Origin: JAUWTJ01 sp965603015
GTDB lineage: Bacteria > Pseudomonadota > Alphaproteobacteria > M2410
Assembly: GCA_965603015.1 (NCBI GenBank)
Contig: CBFDBJ010000041.1
Location: forward strand, 1 to 30,979
Length of the DNA: 30,979 nucleotides
Direction: 5' to 3'
The notes below the pieces were generated by a model. The model searched no databases. It was given only the letters and a program-made list of their open reading frames with translations, and was not told the DNA's origin. Of this stretch, positions 15,177-23,936 are shown one piece after another; the stretch's first letter is position 1, and each line of letters opens with the position of its first letter. The translations under genes and the position numbers were made by a program.

Positions 15177-16133
15177 TCATTTCGGCAAGGTCAACCCAGA
15201 ATCTAAAATATTCGCAAAGATATCGTTAATTTTTGTTTCCATTTCTTGCGCCTCAACTCGATTCCACGTAATCATCTGATTGCGAAACCACGTCATCTGG
15301 CGCTTGGCGAAGCGCCGGGTCTTGGTTTTTATCTCTATGACCGCCTCATCAAGACTGGATTTACCGCACTGCACCCTGATCAGATCCTCAACACCGAGCG
15401 CCTTCATCAGAGGAAGATCCGGATCCAGACCTCGTTTGGCCAGAGCCTCGACCTCTTGCATGGCGCCCGATATCATCATCGTATCGAAACGCTGTTCGAT
15501 CCGGTCATAGACCCATTGCCGCTCAGGGGCCAAAACGATGCGGGCAAACTTGCCCTCAAAGGGTTTTTCCCTCGGCTTTTGTTGCCATGAGGTCAGAGGT
15601 TCACCGGTTGCCCGAAAGACCTCAAGGGCTCGCATGAGCCGTTGGGGATCCGTTGGACCGATGCGCTCGGCTGATGCAGCGTCCACCTTGCGGACCAGTT
15701 CATACAGCTCGGCGAGGCTCTGTCTTTCAGGGATACCGCGCACCTCGGTCCGAATATCCGCCGGGATTTCAGGCATCGGTGAGATCCCCTCACTGAGAAC
15801 ACTGAGATACATGCCGGTGCCGCCGACGAATATGGGAAGGCGCCCCGCCCGGGTGACTTCGATGGCGGCCTGTGTCGCGGCGGCTGTCCAGTCGCCGACG
15901 GAAAAGGCCGTGGAGGCCGGCACGGTCCCATAAAGTCTGTGAGGAACTCGCGCTTCATCTTCGGGGCTCGGCCGCGCTGTCAGGATGCGAAGCCCTTCAT
16001 AGACCTGCATGGCGTCCGCGTTGATAATGGAGCCCTTCAGCCGCTCGGCAAGCCCCAACGCCACGTCGGACTTGCCGCTCGCGGTCGGTCCTGCAATAAG
16101 GACAGCGCTTATTGGTTCCATAGTCGTCGTCAC
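15177..16133 (-). CDS. miaA: tRNA dimethylallyltransferase
   Basis: A 318-residue enzyme that transfers the dimethylallyl group to the N6 of A37 in tRNAs reading codons starting with U. The P-loop GPTASGKS is at 15-22, followed by INADAMQVYEGLRILTARP with the conserved aspartate. The serine common after that aspartate is alanine here. The tRNA-binding part carries QRLMRALEVFRATGEPL and the C-terminal FAKRQMTWFRNQ. I keep the GTG start at 16133, though ATG 16121 four codons in is an equally possible start; neither has an ideally spaced binding site. It diverges from serB and lies upstream of ilvB. Confidence 0.95.
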   Translation of the reverse strand: MTTTMEPISAVLIAGPTASGKSDVALGLAERLKGSIINADAMQVYEGLRILTARPSPEDEARVPHRLYGTVPASTAFSVGDWTAAATQAAIEVTRAGRLPIFVGGTGMYLSVLSEGISPMPEIPADIRTEVRGIPERQSLAELYELVRKVDAASAERIGPTDPQRLMRALEVFRATGEPLTSWQQKPREKPFEGKFARIVLAPERQWVYDRIEQRFDTMMISGAMQEVEALAKRGLDPDLPLMKALGVEDLIRVQCGKSSLDEAVIEIKTKTRRFAKRQMTWFRNQMITWNRVEAQEMETKINDIFANILDSGLTLPK

Positions 16134-16170
16134 GCTTCTAAAATCACTCCAGATAAATTAATGGCCATTC

Positions 16171-17085
16171 ATGACCGAGACACTCGTCCTCACCGGCAAA
16201 CCCGGCAGTAAATCCGTTACACCCGCCCTCGTCTCTGGCGCTCGCGCCGCGCTTGCCAGAGCTGGCGCCGATGTGAGCGAAGCCAAAGTGCTGGCCCCGG
16301 ATGACGCCTTGGAGCTTGGCTTTCGGGGGCTCCAGCCCAAAGACGCCTCAGAGGTCTTAGCCGATATTGCCGCAAATGTACCGGTCGATTTTTCGGTTAT
16401 TCCCTCGCAGGGCCGCCGCAAGATGCTTTTGATCGCCGATATGGACTCCACCATAATCACGGCCGAATGTATCGACGAACTGGCCGATTTTGCGGGTCTC
16501 AAGGATCAGGTCTCAGGCATCACCGAACGCGCCATGCGCGGTGAACTTGAATTTGAAAGCGCCCTTCGTGAACGCGTCGCCCTTCTCAAAGGGCTTCAAA
16601 CCTCAATCCTGCCAAAGGTCTTCGGGGAACGGATTGAGCTGACCCCCGGGGCAAGAGAACTCGTTGCCACCATGAACGCTGCAGGCGCTTTTACCGCACT
16701 GGTCTCGGGCGGATTTTCATTCTTCACCGGACGGGTCGCAAAGCTCGTCGGTTTTCAGTTTGAACAGGCCAATACACTGCTTGAGGAAAATGGGGCTCTG
16801 ACCGGCAAGGTTGGCGAACCGATCCTCGGACGCGATGCGAAGAAAGCGTCGCTTGGCAAATTTCGCGACGAAAGAAAGCTGGATGGCTCTGCCACCATGG
16901 CCGTGGGCGACGGCGCCAATGATCTTGCGATGATCGAGGAGGCCGGGCTCGGCGTCGCCTTCCGCGCCAAGCCCCTGCTGGCTGACGCGGCGGACGCCCA
17001 TATTCAACATGGAGATCTGACAGCTCTGCTTTACCTGCAGGGTTACACGATTGAAGAATTCCAGACTGTTTCGAACCCGACGTAA
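16171..17085 (+). CDS. serB: Phosphoserine phosphatase
   Basis: A 304-residue HAD-superfamily enzyme for the last step of serine synthesis. The nucleophile motif DMDST lies at 90-94 (D90 nucleophile, D92 acid/base). The second HAD motif is in LVSGGFSFF and the third in GDGANDLAMIEEAGLGVAF. The first 80 residues form an N-terminal region as in longer proteobacterial SerB proteins. The start ATG 16171 lacks a clear Shine-Dalgarno sequence, and only 37 bases separate it from the divergent miaA start, so a very short leader or leaderless mRNA is likely. A downstream acyl-CoA dehydrogenase gene follows after 75 bases. Confidence 0.95.
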   Translation: MTETLVLTGKPGSKSVTPALVSGARAALARAGADVSEAKVLAPDDALELGFRGLQPKDASEVLADIAANVPVDFSVIPSQGRRKMLLIADMDSTIITAECIDELADFAGLKDQVSGITERAMRGELEFESALRERVALLKGLQTSILPKVFGERIELTPGARELVATMNAAGAFTALVSGGFSFFTGRVAKLVGFQFEQANTLLEENGALTGKVGEPILGRDAKKASLGKFRDERKLDGSATMAVGDGANDLAMIEEAGLGVAFRAKPLLADAADAHIQHGDLTALLYLQGYTIEEFQTVSNPT

Positions 17086-17160
17086 TCACCTCTCTCGACA
17101 ACTCAGACCCCCTCACCTAATCTCGGCTCCGAAGGAAATCGCAGAGGGAGGTCTTGCCCC

Positions 17161-18363
17161 ATGGATATATCACTCACGCCTGAAGATGAAGCCTTTCAGC
17201 AGGAAGTCCGGGAGTTTATTGCTGACAATCTTGACGCTGTTCCCCTGGAAGAGAGGCTCTACAGCTTTTACACTGAAGAGACCATCGTCAAAGACTGGCA
17301 GTCGAAGCTTTTCAAAAAGGGCTGGATCGCACCTGGATGGCCGGCGGAATATGGCGGCGCCGGGTGGACCGAGACGCAAAAACATATATTTGACGAAGAA
17401 ACCGCGCTCGTGGATGCGCCCCACCTCTCTGCCTTTGGCCTCTCGATGGTTGGCCCGGTTATCTATACTTTTGGAAATGACGAGCAAAAGGCCGAGCACC
17501 TGCCGAAGATCCTCAGCGGGGAGATGAACTGGTGCCAGGGATATTCGGAACCTGGATCCGGGTCGGACCTTGCCTCCCTCAAGACAGCAGCAGTGCGCGA
17601 CGGCGATGATTACATTGTGAATGGCCAGAAGATCTGGACGTCAAATGCACATTTCGCCGACTGGATTTTCTGCCTCGTGCGAACCAATCCCGATGTCAAA
17701 AAGCAGCAAGGCATATCTTTCCTGCTCATTGATATGAAATCGCCGGGAATTGACGTGAAGCCGATCCTTACCATCGACAACGATCATCACCTCAATGAAG
17801 TCTTCTTCAGCGATGTGCGCGTGCCTGTTGCCAACAGGGTTGGTGAAGAGAATATCGGCTGGACCTATGCGAAGTTCCTGCTTGCCAATGAACGCACCGG
17901 CATCGCCGGTGTCGGATCGACCAAACACTGGACCAACAGGTTAAAGGTCATTGCCGGGATGGAACCCCTGGGAGATGGCAAGACGCTTGGTGATGACCCG
18001 GCTTTTCAGGCAAAACTTGCAAACGTTGAGGTCAAACTATCTGCTCTTGAGTACACAAACCTGCGCACCCTTGCCGAAGTTGCTGCCGGGCGCGATCCGG
18101 GACCCGGGTCCTCGATGTTGAAGATCCTCGGGACGGAGGTCGCCCAGGCCATGCAGCACCTGACTATGGAAGCCGCCTCCTACTTCGGGATCCCGCTGAT
18201 CAGACATGTCCCGCGCAGTCTATCGAACATCGACCAGCCTATCGGGCCCGGCTATTGGTCCGACGCCTACTCCTCCATGGCCATTGGTCGGGCCTCGAGC
18301 ATCTATGGCGGAACCAACGAAGTACAACGTAACGTCATCGCAAAAGCGGTGCTCGGTCTTTAG
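17161..18363 (+). CDS. Acyl-CoA dehydrogenase
   Basis: A 400-residue flavoenzyme of the acyl-CoA dehydrogenase family, introducing the 2,3 double bond in acyl-CoA. The FAD-contact segment CQGYSEPGSGSDLASL is at 125-140 and KIWTSNAHFADW at 157-168. The C-terminal motif reads IYGGTNEVQRN, with G383 where medium-chain enzymes carry the catalytic glutamate of YEGT. A glutamate at E244 (LLANERTGIAG) sits where isovaleryl- and long-chain enzymes place theirs, so activity is probably retained. The start ATG 17161 has GAGGGAGG upstream. A small membrane protein gene follows after 10 bases. The substrate chain length is not determinable. Confidence 0.93.
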   Translation: MDISLTPEDEAFQQEVREFIADNLDAVPLEERLYSFYTEETIVKDWQSKLFKKGWIAPGWPAEYGGAGWTETQKHIFDEETALVDAPHLSAFGLSMVGPVIYTFGNDEQKAEHLPKILSGEMNWCQGYSEPGSGSDLASLKTAAVRDGDDYIVNGQKIWTSNAHFADWIFCLVRTNPDVKKQQGISFLLIDMKSPGIDVKPILTIDNDHHLNEVFFSDVRVPVANRVGEENIGWTYAKFLLANERTGIAGVGSTKHWTNRLKVIAGMEPLGDGKTLGDDPAFQAKLANVEVKLSALEYTNLRTLAEVAAGRDPGPGSSMLKILGTEVAQAMQHLTMEAASYFGIPLIRHVPRSLSNIDQPIGPGYWSDAYSSMAIGRASSIYGGTNEVQRNVIAKAVLGL

Positions 18364-18373
18364 GAGAAAATAA

Positions 18374-18742
18374 ATGGATAAAGTTTTTCGCGGCCTGGCG
18401 GGTCTGGTCGGTATATTTTTCGTTCTGTCCGGCCTCAGGTGGATCATTGATCCTGGTGGCGCAGCGACAGGACTTGGTCTGCCACTGCTTGACGGTCTTG
18501 CGCGCAGCACCCAGATCGGAGACCTTGGAGCGTTCTTTTTTGCTGGTGGGACATTGGTGCTTCTTGGTGTCTGGAAGCAAAAGGCCGAATGGTATCTCGC
18601 GCCCGCTCTCCTCATCGGAACGGCTGCGGTTTTCCGCATCCTGGCGACCCTCGTTCAAGACGCGGAGCTGGCGCTTCCGTTCATTATTATTGAAGCAGTC
18701 ATGACAGCGATTTTGTTGATGGCGGCACGGGCGGCGAAGTAA
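18374..18742 (+). CDS. Small four-helix membrane protein
   Basis: A 122-residue hydrophobic protein with about four membrane segments (roughly 7-25, 50-68, 73-90 and 98-118). It has the look of small DUF4345- or DoxX-like proteins, but I am not certain of the family. AGGAG at 18362-18366 overlaps the stop codon of the acyl-CoA dehydrogenase gene, and the spacing of 10 bases suggests one transcript. No catalytic motif is visible. It converges with degP, leaving only seven bases between the stop codons. Confidence 0.85.
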   Translation: MDKVFRGLAGLVGIFFVLSGLRWIIDPGGAATGLGLPLLDGLARSTQIGDLGAFFFAGGTLVLLGVWKQKAEWYLAPALLIGTAAVFRILATLVQDAELALPFIIIEAVMTAILLMAARAAK

Positions 18743-18749
18743 GTGTCGC

Positions 18750-20294
18750 CTAGCCTTCCTGGTTCTGCACTGCAACGAAGGCGCGACTGCCGCCCCGGTT
18801 CAACATCAGAAGGATGGGGCGTGACTGGCCGCGACGGGTGACTTCATTGACCAGTGTCTTGACAGACTTTGGTGATGAAACCTGCTTTTGGCTAACGGCC
18901 TGAATGACGTCGCCGGGCTGAATTCGACCCGAAGCATTGCTGCCCTGATCAACCGCAACGACAAGCACGCCCTTGATGTCCTTGTTGATCGCAAAGCGTG
19001 TGCGTAGTTCAGGGGTCAAGGCAACGAGCTTGAGCCCCATGATCTCGGTCGCGGATTTGAATTCAGGTTCTGTCGATTTTTCTACAGCGGCCACCTGGAT
19101 CGGCGCCGACTTCATCCTGGCGACGTGAACGACCAACGTCTTGTTCTTTTCGTCGCGGAGGATTTTGACCTTGACGTCAGAACCGATTTTGGAATCTGCC
19201 ACTGCTCGCGGCAGATCACGCATGGTTTTGATCTCGGAAGTGCCAAACTTCAGGATGATGTCACCTGATTGGAAACCGGCTTTCATGGCGGGCCCGTCTT
19301 TGGTTACTTCGGAGACGAGGGCGCCTTCTGATTTATCCAGTCCGAGACTTTGAGCGATATCATCTGTTACCTGCTGGACGCGAACACCCAGCCAACCGCG
19401 ACGGGTCTCACCGAATTCCAGGAGCTGGCCAACAATTTTTTTGACCTGGTTTGACGGAATGGCAAAACCAATTCCGATTGACCCGCCAGATGTAGAGAAG
19501 ATGGCGGTGTTCACACCGACAACATGACCATCCATGTCAAACAGTGGACCACCCGAATTTCCCTGATTGATAGAGGCATCGGTTTGTATGTAGTTGGCGT
19601 AGGGCCCGCCGCTTTCAAAGTCACGGTTGCGGGCCGATATAATCCCGGCTGTTACAGTGCCGCCAAGACCAAACGGATTGCCAATGGCCATGACCCAGTC
19701 ACCCACACGGGCGCTCTCGGAGTCGGAAAACGTCAGAAAAGGCAATGGTGTCTTCGACTTCACCTTGAGAACTGCAATATCGGTCTTCTCATCGCGGCCA
19801 ACGACCTCTGCATCAAAGCTCGTACCATCACTGAGTGACACTTTGATGGAGTCTGCCCCTTCGATGACATGATAATTTGTGACAATCGTGCCGTCTGCAT
19901 CAATGATAAACCCCGAACCCAGGGCAGCTGCCCGGCGCGGACCACCTGACCCGCTTTCAGGACTGTCAAAGAAATCCTGGAAGAGATCGTCAAACGGAGA
20001 GCTCTTTCCCCGAGGCGCCCCCTGATCTTCCGCCTTTTCAATTACCTGCTCGGTTGAGATGTTGACGACGGCCGGAGAAAATACTTCGGCCAGATCTGCA
20101 AGATTTTCCGGGGCACCGCGAGCGAATGCGGCCGGAGCGCTCTGCAGCCATACCCAGGCGGTAAGGAAAAATATAATGAACCAGCCAATTGTCCGGCGTG
20201 CATCCCCACCAGAAGATCGATCGACTTTTCCGGTCCTCTCACCTTCCGGTGCACCGCATTCGTTTTCCGATATTACCGCCGTCAGTGCGTTCAT
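18750..20294 (-). CDS. Periplasmic Do-family serine protease (DegP/DegQ-like)
   Basis: A 514-residue HtrA-type protease that degrades or refolds misfolded envelope proteins. A 35-residue polar N-terminus precedes the signal or anchor segment at about 37-58. The catalytic triad is H142 (TNYHVIEGA), D172 (KTDIAVLKV) and S247 (QGNSGGPLFD). Two PDZ domains follow, at about 290-375 and 415-505, the first with GALVSEVTKDGPAMKAGFQSGDIIL. The start ATG 20294 has CAGGACAGGG upstream. It lies downstream of hflK-hflC on the same strand, with a terminator-like hairpin between, so it probably has its own promoter. The functional link is envelope protein quality control. Assignment between DegP, DegQ and MucD is open. 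Confidence 0.94.
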   Translation of the reverse strand: MNALTAVISENECGAPEGERTGKVDRSSGGDARRTIGWFIIFFLTAWVWLQSAPAAFARGAPENLADLAEVFSPAVVNISTEQVIEKAEDQGAPRGKSSPFDDLFQDFFDSPESGSGGPRRAAALGSGFIIDADGTIVTNYHVIEGADSIKVSLSDGTSFDAEVVGRDEKTDIAVLKVKSKTPLPFLTFSDSESARVGDWVMAIGNPFGLGGTVTAGIISARNRDFESGGPYANYIQTDASINQGNSGGPLFDMDGHVVGVNTAIFSTSGGSIGIGFAIPSNQVKKIVGQLLEFGETRRGWLGVRVQQVTDDIAQSLGLDKSEGALVSEVTKDGPAMKAGFQSGDIILKFGTSEIKTMRDLPRAVADSKIGSDVKVKILRDEKNKTLVVHVARMKSAPIQVAAVEKSTEPEFKSATEIMGLKLVALTPELRTRFAINKDIKGVLVVAVDQGSNASGRIQPGDVIQAVSQKQVSSPKSVKTLVNEVTRRGQSRPILLMLNRGGSRAFVAVQNQEG

Positions 20295-20511
20295 GACCCT
20301 GTCCTGTTCCCGTTATCCATCCCACCGGCTTGCACTGCGCAGACCCACGCTGCAAATCAAGCCATTAACCCTGTACTTGACAATTGTGGGCCAAATTGGG
20401 CCCCAAGTTTGTCAGCTTCCCCCCCTTATGAGCAAGATCCTTGCCAGTTTTTACTGTTCATTGCGCGGACACTTCAGGCGCCGATCCGGAGAAAAATTGC
20501 TCTGAACAGCA

Positions 20512-20543
20512 AAGAGGGCGGCTTCACGAGAAACCGCCCTCTT
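20512..20543 (-). terminator. Hairpin terminator after hflC
   Basis: AAGAGGGCGG at 20512-20521 and CCGCCCTCTT at 20534-20543 form a perfect 10-bp stem with a 12-base loop, 30 bases after the hflC stop. On the minus strand only TTTGCTGTT follows, a weak U-run. It probably ends hflK-hflC transcription at least partly. The 217 bases from here to the degP start show no gene. Confidence 0.75.
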
Positions 20544-20573
20544 ATTATGGAACACTCATCGTGATGAAAGCGC

Positions 20574-21443
20574 CTATTTCTTGCCCTTGTCGTCGCCGAA
20601 ATACTTGAAGAAATCACCATCAGGCGAAAGCACCATTGTGGTGTCATCGCTGTTCAACGCGGTGCGATAGGCTTGCATTGAGCGATAAAACTCAAAGAAC
20701 TCCTGATCCTTTGAAAAGGCTTCAGCGAAGACCTTGTTCCTTTGAGCTTCCCCTTCACCACGCATAATATCGGAGGTCTTTTGGGCCTCGGCGATGATAA
20801 TGGTGCTGTCACGATCTGCCTTTGAGCGGATTTCCTGCGATGTCTTTTGACCCTGAGCTCTTTGTTCCGCGGCTTCTCTCTGACGTTCTGCAATCATCTG
20901 CTGAACCACGCCTTCAGTATTCTGGCGTGGCAGATCGACCCGAACGATCCGAACATCAACCACTTCAATGCCGAGATCGACCGTGCTCCTGGAGCTGTCC
21001 GCGGCAATGCGCTGCATGATTATAGCCCGCTCTCCGGATAGTACTTCCTTGACGGAAATCTCACCAAGCTGGCCACGCAAATTTGCTTCCAGAATGGGAT
21101 CAAGAAGCCTCTGCAGGCCGCGTTCATCTGAAACACGTTGATAAAACTTCAAACCATCTATGATCTTGTAGCGCACAATGGCGTCCACAATCAGACGATT
21201 GGTGTCACCCAGAATAACCTGCCGTTCGGGCAGATCATAGCGAAGCAGTCGCTTTTCCCGGTACACAACATCCTGCAGGATCGAACGTTTGAAATAGAGA
21301 CCGGCTTCGTCGTGAACCGCCTTTATTTCACCAAACTGGAACAACAGGGCCTGCTGGCGTTCGTTGACTGTATAGACCGACGTCACTGCTACAAAGGTCG
21401 CAAAACCAAGCACAGCAAGAAGGGGGACTGTCAATTTCTTCAT
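20574..21443 (-). CDS. hflC: FtsH protease modulator HflC
   Basis: A 289-residue membrane protein of the SPFH/band 7 family. One membrane helix lies at about residues 5-25, followed by the SPFH domain (NERQQALLFQFGEIKAV onward) and a coiled-coil stretch rich in Ala, Glu and Arg at about 180-235. With HflK it forms the large complex that surrounds and modulates FtsH. The start ATG 21443 is preceded by AAGGAGAAAG. It follows hflK after 21 bases. Confidence 0.95.
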   Translation of the reverse strand: MKKLTVPLLAVLGFATFVAVTSVYTVNERQQALLFQFGEIKAVHDEAGLYFKRSILQDVVYREKRLLRYDLPERQVILGDTNRLIVDAIVRYKIIDGLKFYQRVSDERGLQRLLDPILEANLRGQLGEISVKEVLSGERAIIMQRIAADSSRSTVDLGIEVVDVRIVRVDLPRQNTEGVVQQMIAERQREAAEQRAQGQKTSQEIRSKADRDSTIIIAEAQKTSDIMRGEGEAQRNKVFAEAFSKDQEFFEFYRSMQAYRTALNSDDTTMVLSPDGDFFKYFGDDKGKK

Positions 21444-21464
21444 GTCTTTCTCCTTACTTTACGT

Positions 21465-22538
21465 TCAGTTTCGATTTGGCTTGGAAAGTTCTTTCAACGG
21501 AAGATAGGGAACGACCCCCGAACCATCGTTTTCAAGAATCATTTTGGGGGTCCCCGCAAATACATCTTCCATCGTTTCAAGGTAAAGCCTTCGACGCGTT
21601 ACATCGGGCGCCAAACGATACTCATTGTAGACGGAAGTGAAGCGCTGAGCCTCACCCTCAGCTTCCCGGATGACCTGTTCGCGATAGGCTTCCGCCTCGG
21701 CAACAACACGTGCTGCCTGACCTTCAGCCTCCGGAACGATCTTGTTACGATAGGCTTCAGCCTGGTTTTCCATCTTGGTTCTGTCAGCACGGGCGGTTGT
21801 CACATCAAGATAAGCATCAACAACAAGAGGATGAGGGTCAACTTTACCGAACTTGACCTGGGCGATCAAAACTCCAGCGCGGTAGGAATCAAGAATTCTT
21901 TGCATTTCCACCTTGACCTGCTCCTCGGCTTCCTGACGACCTCGCTCGGAAATGTTAGAGAAGGTGCTGCGGCCTACGACTTCACGGACCACACTCTCGG
22001 CTGTTGTCTTGATCACGATTTCGGGAGTGGCAACATTAAAAAGGAATTCGCGCGGATCGGCGACAATCCACTGTACGTTGAATTTCAAATCGAGAATGTT
22101 GCTGTCACCGGTCAACATGCGGCTTTCGCGTTCCGTCTCTCCGATTTTGATATCTTGCTGACTCTCGGTCTTAACAACGAAAACTGACTGAACCGGCCAG
22201 GGCAGGTGATAGCGCAAACCAGGATCAGTTGTCGTGAGATGCTTTCCGAATTGCAGGACGACACCGCGCTCATCTGTTTCAACCCGATATATACCGGTCA
22301 AAAGGTAGACCGCAGCCACGACCAGAAGAACCAGCGCCACGCCCATGCCGCCTCCGGGGACACCGCCCTTGAAGCGTTCTGCGCCCTTGCGCAAAAGTTC
22401 GTCAAGATCCGGTGGCTGCTGAGGTCCGCGTCCATTGTTGCGTCTGCCGCCGCCGCCGCCGCCGCCTGGCTGGTTGCCCCACGGGCCACCGCCGCCGCCA
22501 TTGCCGCGATTACCGCCATTCTGGTCGTTCCATGGCAT
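21465..22538 (-). CDS. hflK: FtsH protease modulator HflK
   Basis: A 357-residue partner of HflC. The cytoplasmic N-terminus (residues 2-40) is a glycine, asparagine and proline-rich low-complexity tail with runs of up to seven glycines, typical for HflK. A membrane helix at about 64-82 precedes the SPFH domain (YRVETDERGVVLQFGKHL) and a coiled coil at about 240-300. The start ATG 22538 has AGAGGAGAG upstream. It opens the hflK-hflC pair and diverges from mrp across 250 bases. Confidence 0.95.
   Translation of the reverse strand: MPWNDQNGGNRGNGGGGGPWGNQPGGGGGGGRRNNGRGPQQPPDLDELLRKGAERFKGGVPGGGMGVALVLLVVAAVYLLTGIYRVETDERGVVLQFGKHLTTTDPGLRYHLPWPVQSVFVVKTESQQDIKIGETERESRMLTGDSNILDLKFNVQWIVADPREFLFNVATPEIVIKTTAESVVREVVGRSTFSNISERGRQEAEEQVKVEMQRILDSYRAGVLIAQVKFGKVDPHPLVVDAYLDVTTARADRTKMENQAEAYRNKIVPEAEGQAARVVAEAEAYREQVIREAEGEAQRFTSVYNEYRLAPDVTRRRLYLETMEDVFAGTPKMILENDGSGVVPYLPLKELSKPNRN
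22446..22466. repeat. (GCC)7 triplet repeat in hflK
   Basis: Seven perfect GCC units, encoding part of the polyglycine run in the HflK N-terminal tail on the minus strand. A second, imperfect GCC-rich stretch lies at about 22489-22500. Slippage here would change the tail length in frame. Confidence 0.85.
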
Positions 22539-22590
22539 GGCTGTTCTCTCCTCTTTAAAACTTCAAATGCACCCAACGGTGCCCTGGCTG

Positions 22591-22607
22591 ATCAACGAAT
22601 CGTTGAT
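22591..22607. repeat. Inverted repeat between hflK and mrp
   Basis: ATCAACG-AAT-CGTTGAT is a perfect 7-bp inverted repeat around three bases, about 50 bases upstream of hflK and 180 upstream of mrp. It could be an operator for either divergent gene. I see nothing else in the 250-base gap (22539-22788). Confidence 0.4.
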
Positions 22608-22788
22608 ATCAGGCTCCGGGGCGTTATATGACAGTCCACCGACCGGCGCAACGAAACCCGCCCAATAAGCCAACTCTGACCTGCCTGTGATCCTGCACAG
22701 CACCCGAAGTCCGCATATGGGTATCGCTGCACAAGGATCAACCGCAATTTGTCGAAAAGATACAGAACTCCACTGGAGGAAAATGCAA

Positions 22789-23916
22789 ATGAAATGGCCC
22801 TTCGCAAAAAGCGCCGACAGATCCGCAGGCAGCCAATCGCTTGAAGGGGAAATTGATACCATTCTCAGGGAACATGCTCCCGAGGGTGCCCTCGAGTCCC
22901 TGTCAGGCGAAGGCGGCCATGTCTTCATTGTCCTGGCCATAGACCCGGCTGTTGCAAATGAAATGGAAGCCAGGGTCCAGGTCTGCGAGCGTCAAATTTC
23001 CGCGCTCAACGGCGTTTCGTCAGTAAAAATCATGCTGACCGCTCATTCGGAGACACCGTCGGCGCCCCAGGCGCATACCCCCCCGTCGCGGCCTTCACCA
23101 CCGCCACCCCCGTCATCCGGGGGCGGCCACAGACCGCTGCCGACAGGGTCGCCTGGCACACCGCCCGGTGAAATACTGGCCGGTGTGAAAAGGGTCATTG
23201 CGGTCGCCTCGGGCAAGGGCGGCGTCGGTAAATCAACCGTCGCGGTCAATCTTGCCCTCGCTCTCAAGGCAAAGGGCTTGAGCGTTGGTCTTCTGGACGC
23301 TGATATTTACGGGCCCTCACTACCGGTCATGCTCGGTGTTGACCGAAAACCGGATTCCGATGGCGATAAACTGCTGCCGCTGGAAGTCTATGGACTGAAA
23401 ACCATGTCGATCGGCTATCTCGCCGGCGGCAAGATGGCGATGATCTGGCGTGGCCCCATGGTGATGGGAGCGCTGGGCCAGATGCTCGGTGATGTCGACT
23501 GGGGCGAGCTTGACGTAATGATTGTCGATATGCCGCCCGGAACAGGCGATGCCCATTTGACCCTCGTGCAAAAAGTGCCTCTGAGCGGCGCCGTTATTGT
23601 GTCAACACCGCAGGAAGTTGCCCTTGCTGACGCGCGGCGCGGCATCGCCATGTTTGAGCGGACAGATGTCCCGATCCTCGGCGTCGTGGAAAACATGAGC
23701 TATTTTGAAATGCCGGACGGCGAACGCCTTGATATTTTCGGCCATGGCGGCGCGCGAAAGACTGCAGAAGAAACCGGGGTGCCCTTCCTCGGCGAAATCC
23801 CGCTCGACATGAAGATCCGCGAACACGCCGACAGAGGAACGCCTGTCGTCATTGCCGAGCCGGACAGTGCGCAGGCCAAAGTCTTTCTCGACATTGCGGA
23901 GAAACTGATCAACTGA
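22789..23916 (+). CDS. mrp: Mrp/ApbC-type P-loop ATPase, Fe-S cluster carrier family
   Basis: A 375-residue protein. The N-terminal 85 residues match the position of the MIP18-like domain of Mrp proteins. A proline and glycine-rich linker follows (about 88-128), then a deviant Walker A KGGVGKS at 143-149 and Walker B VDMPPGTGD. Relatives carry iron-sulfur clusters. The family's CPxC pair, expected after NMSYFE, is replaced by MPDG at 308-311. I start at ATG 22789 (MKWPF) because GGAGG at 22775-22779 is 9 bases away; ATG 22783 is only 3 bases from it. Convergent lrp lies 20 bases downstream. Confidence 0.92.
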   Translation: MKWPFAKSADRSAGSQSLEGEIDTILREHAPEGALESLSGEGGHVFIVLAIDPAVANEMEARVQVCERQISALNGVSSVKIMLTAHSETPSAPQAHTPPSRPSPPPPPSSGGGHRPLPTGSPGTPPGEILAGVKRVIAVASGKGGVGKSTVAVNLALALKAKGLSVGLLDADIYGPSLPVMLGVDRKPDSDGDKLLPLEVYGLKTMSIGYLAGGKMAMIWRGPMVMGALGQMLGDVDWGELDVMIVDMPPGTGDAHLTLVQKVPLSGAVIVSTPQEVALADARRGIAMFERTDVPILGVVENMSYFEMPDGERLDIFGHGGARKTAEETGVPFLGEIPLDMKIREHADRGTPVVIAEPDSAQAKVFLDIAEKLIN

Positions 23917-23936
23917 AGAAAAAATCGTGGAGCCGA

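Noticed and set aside
21138..22187. 349-codon plus-strand frame opposite hflC and hflK
   Set aside because: Spans the junction of two clear genes on the other strand; no domain recognised.
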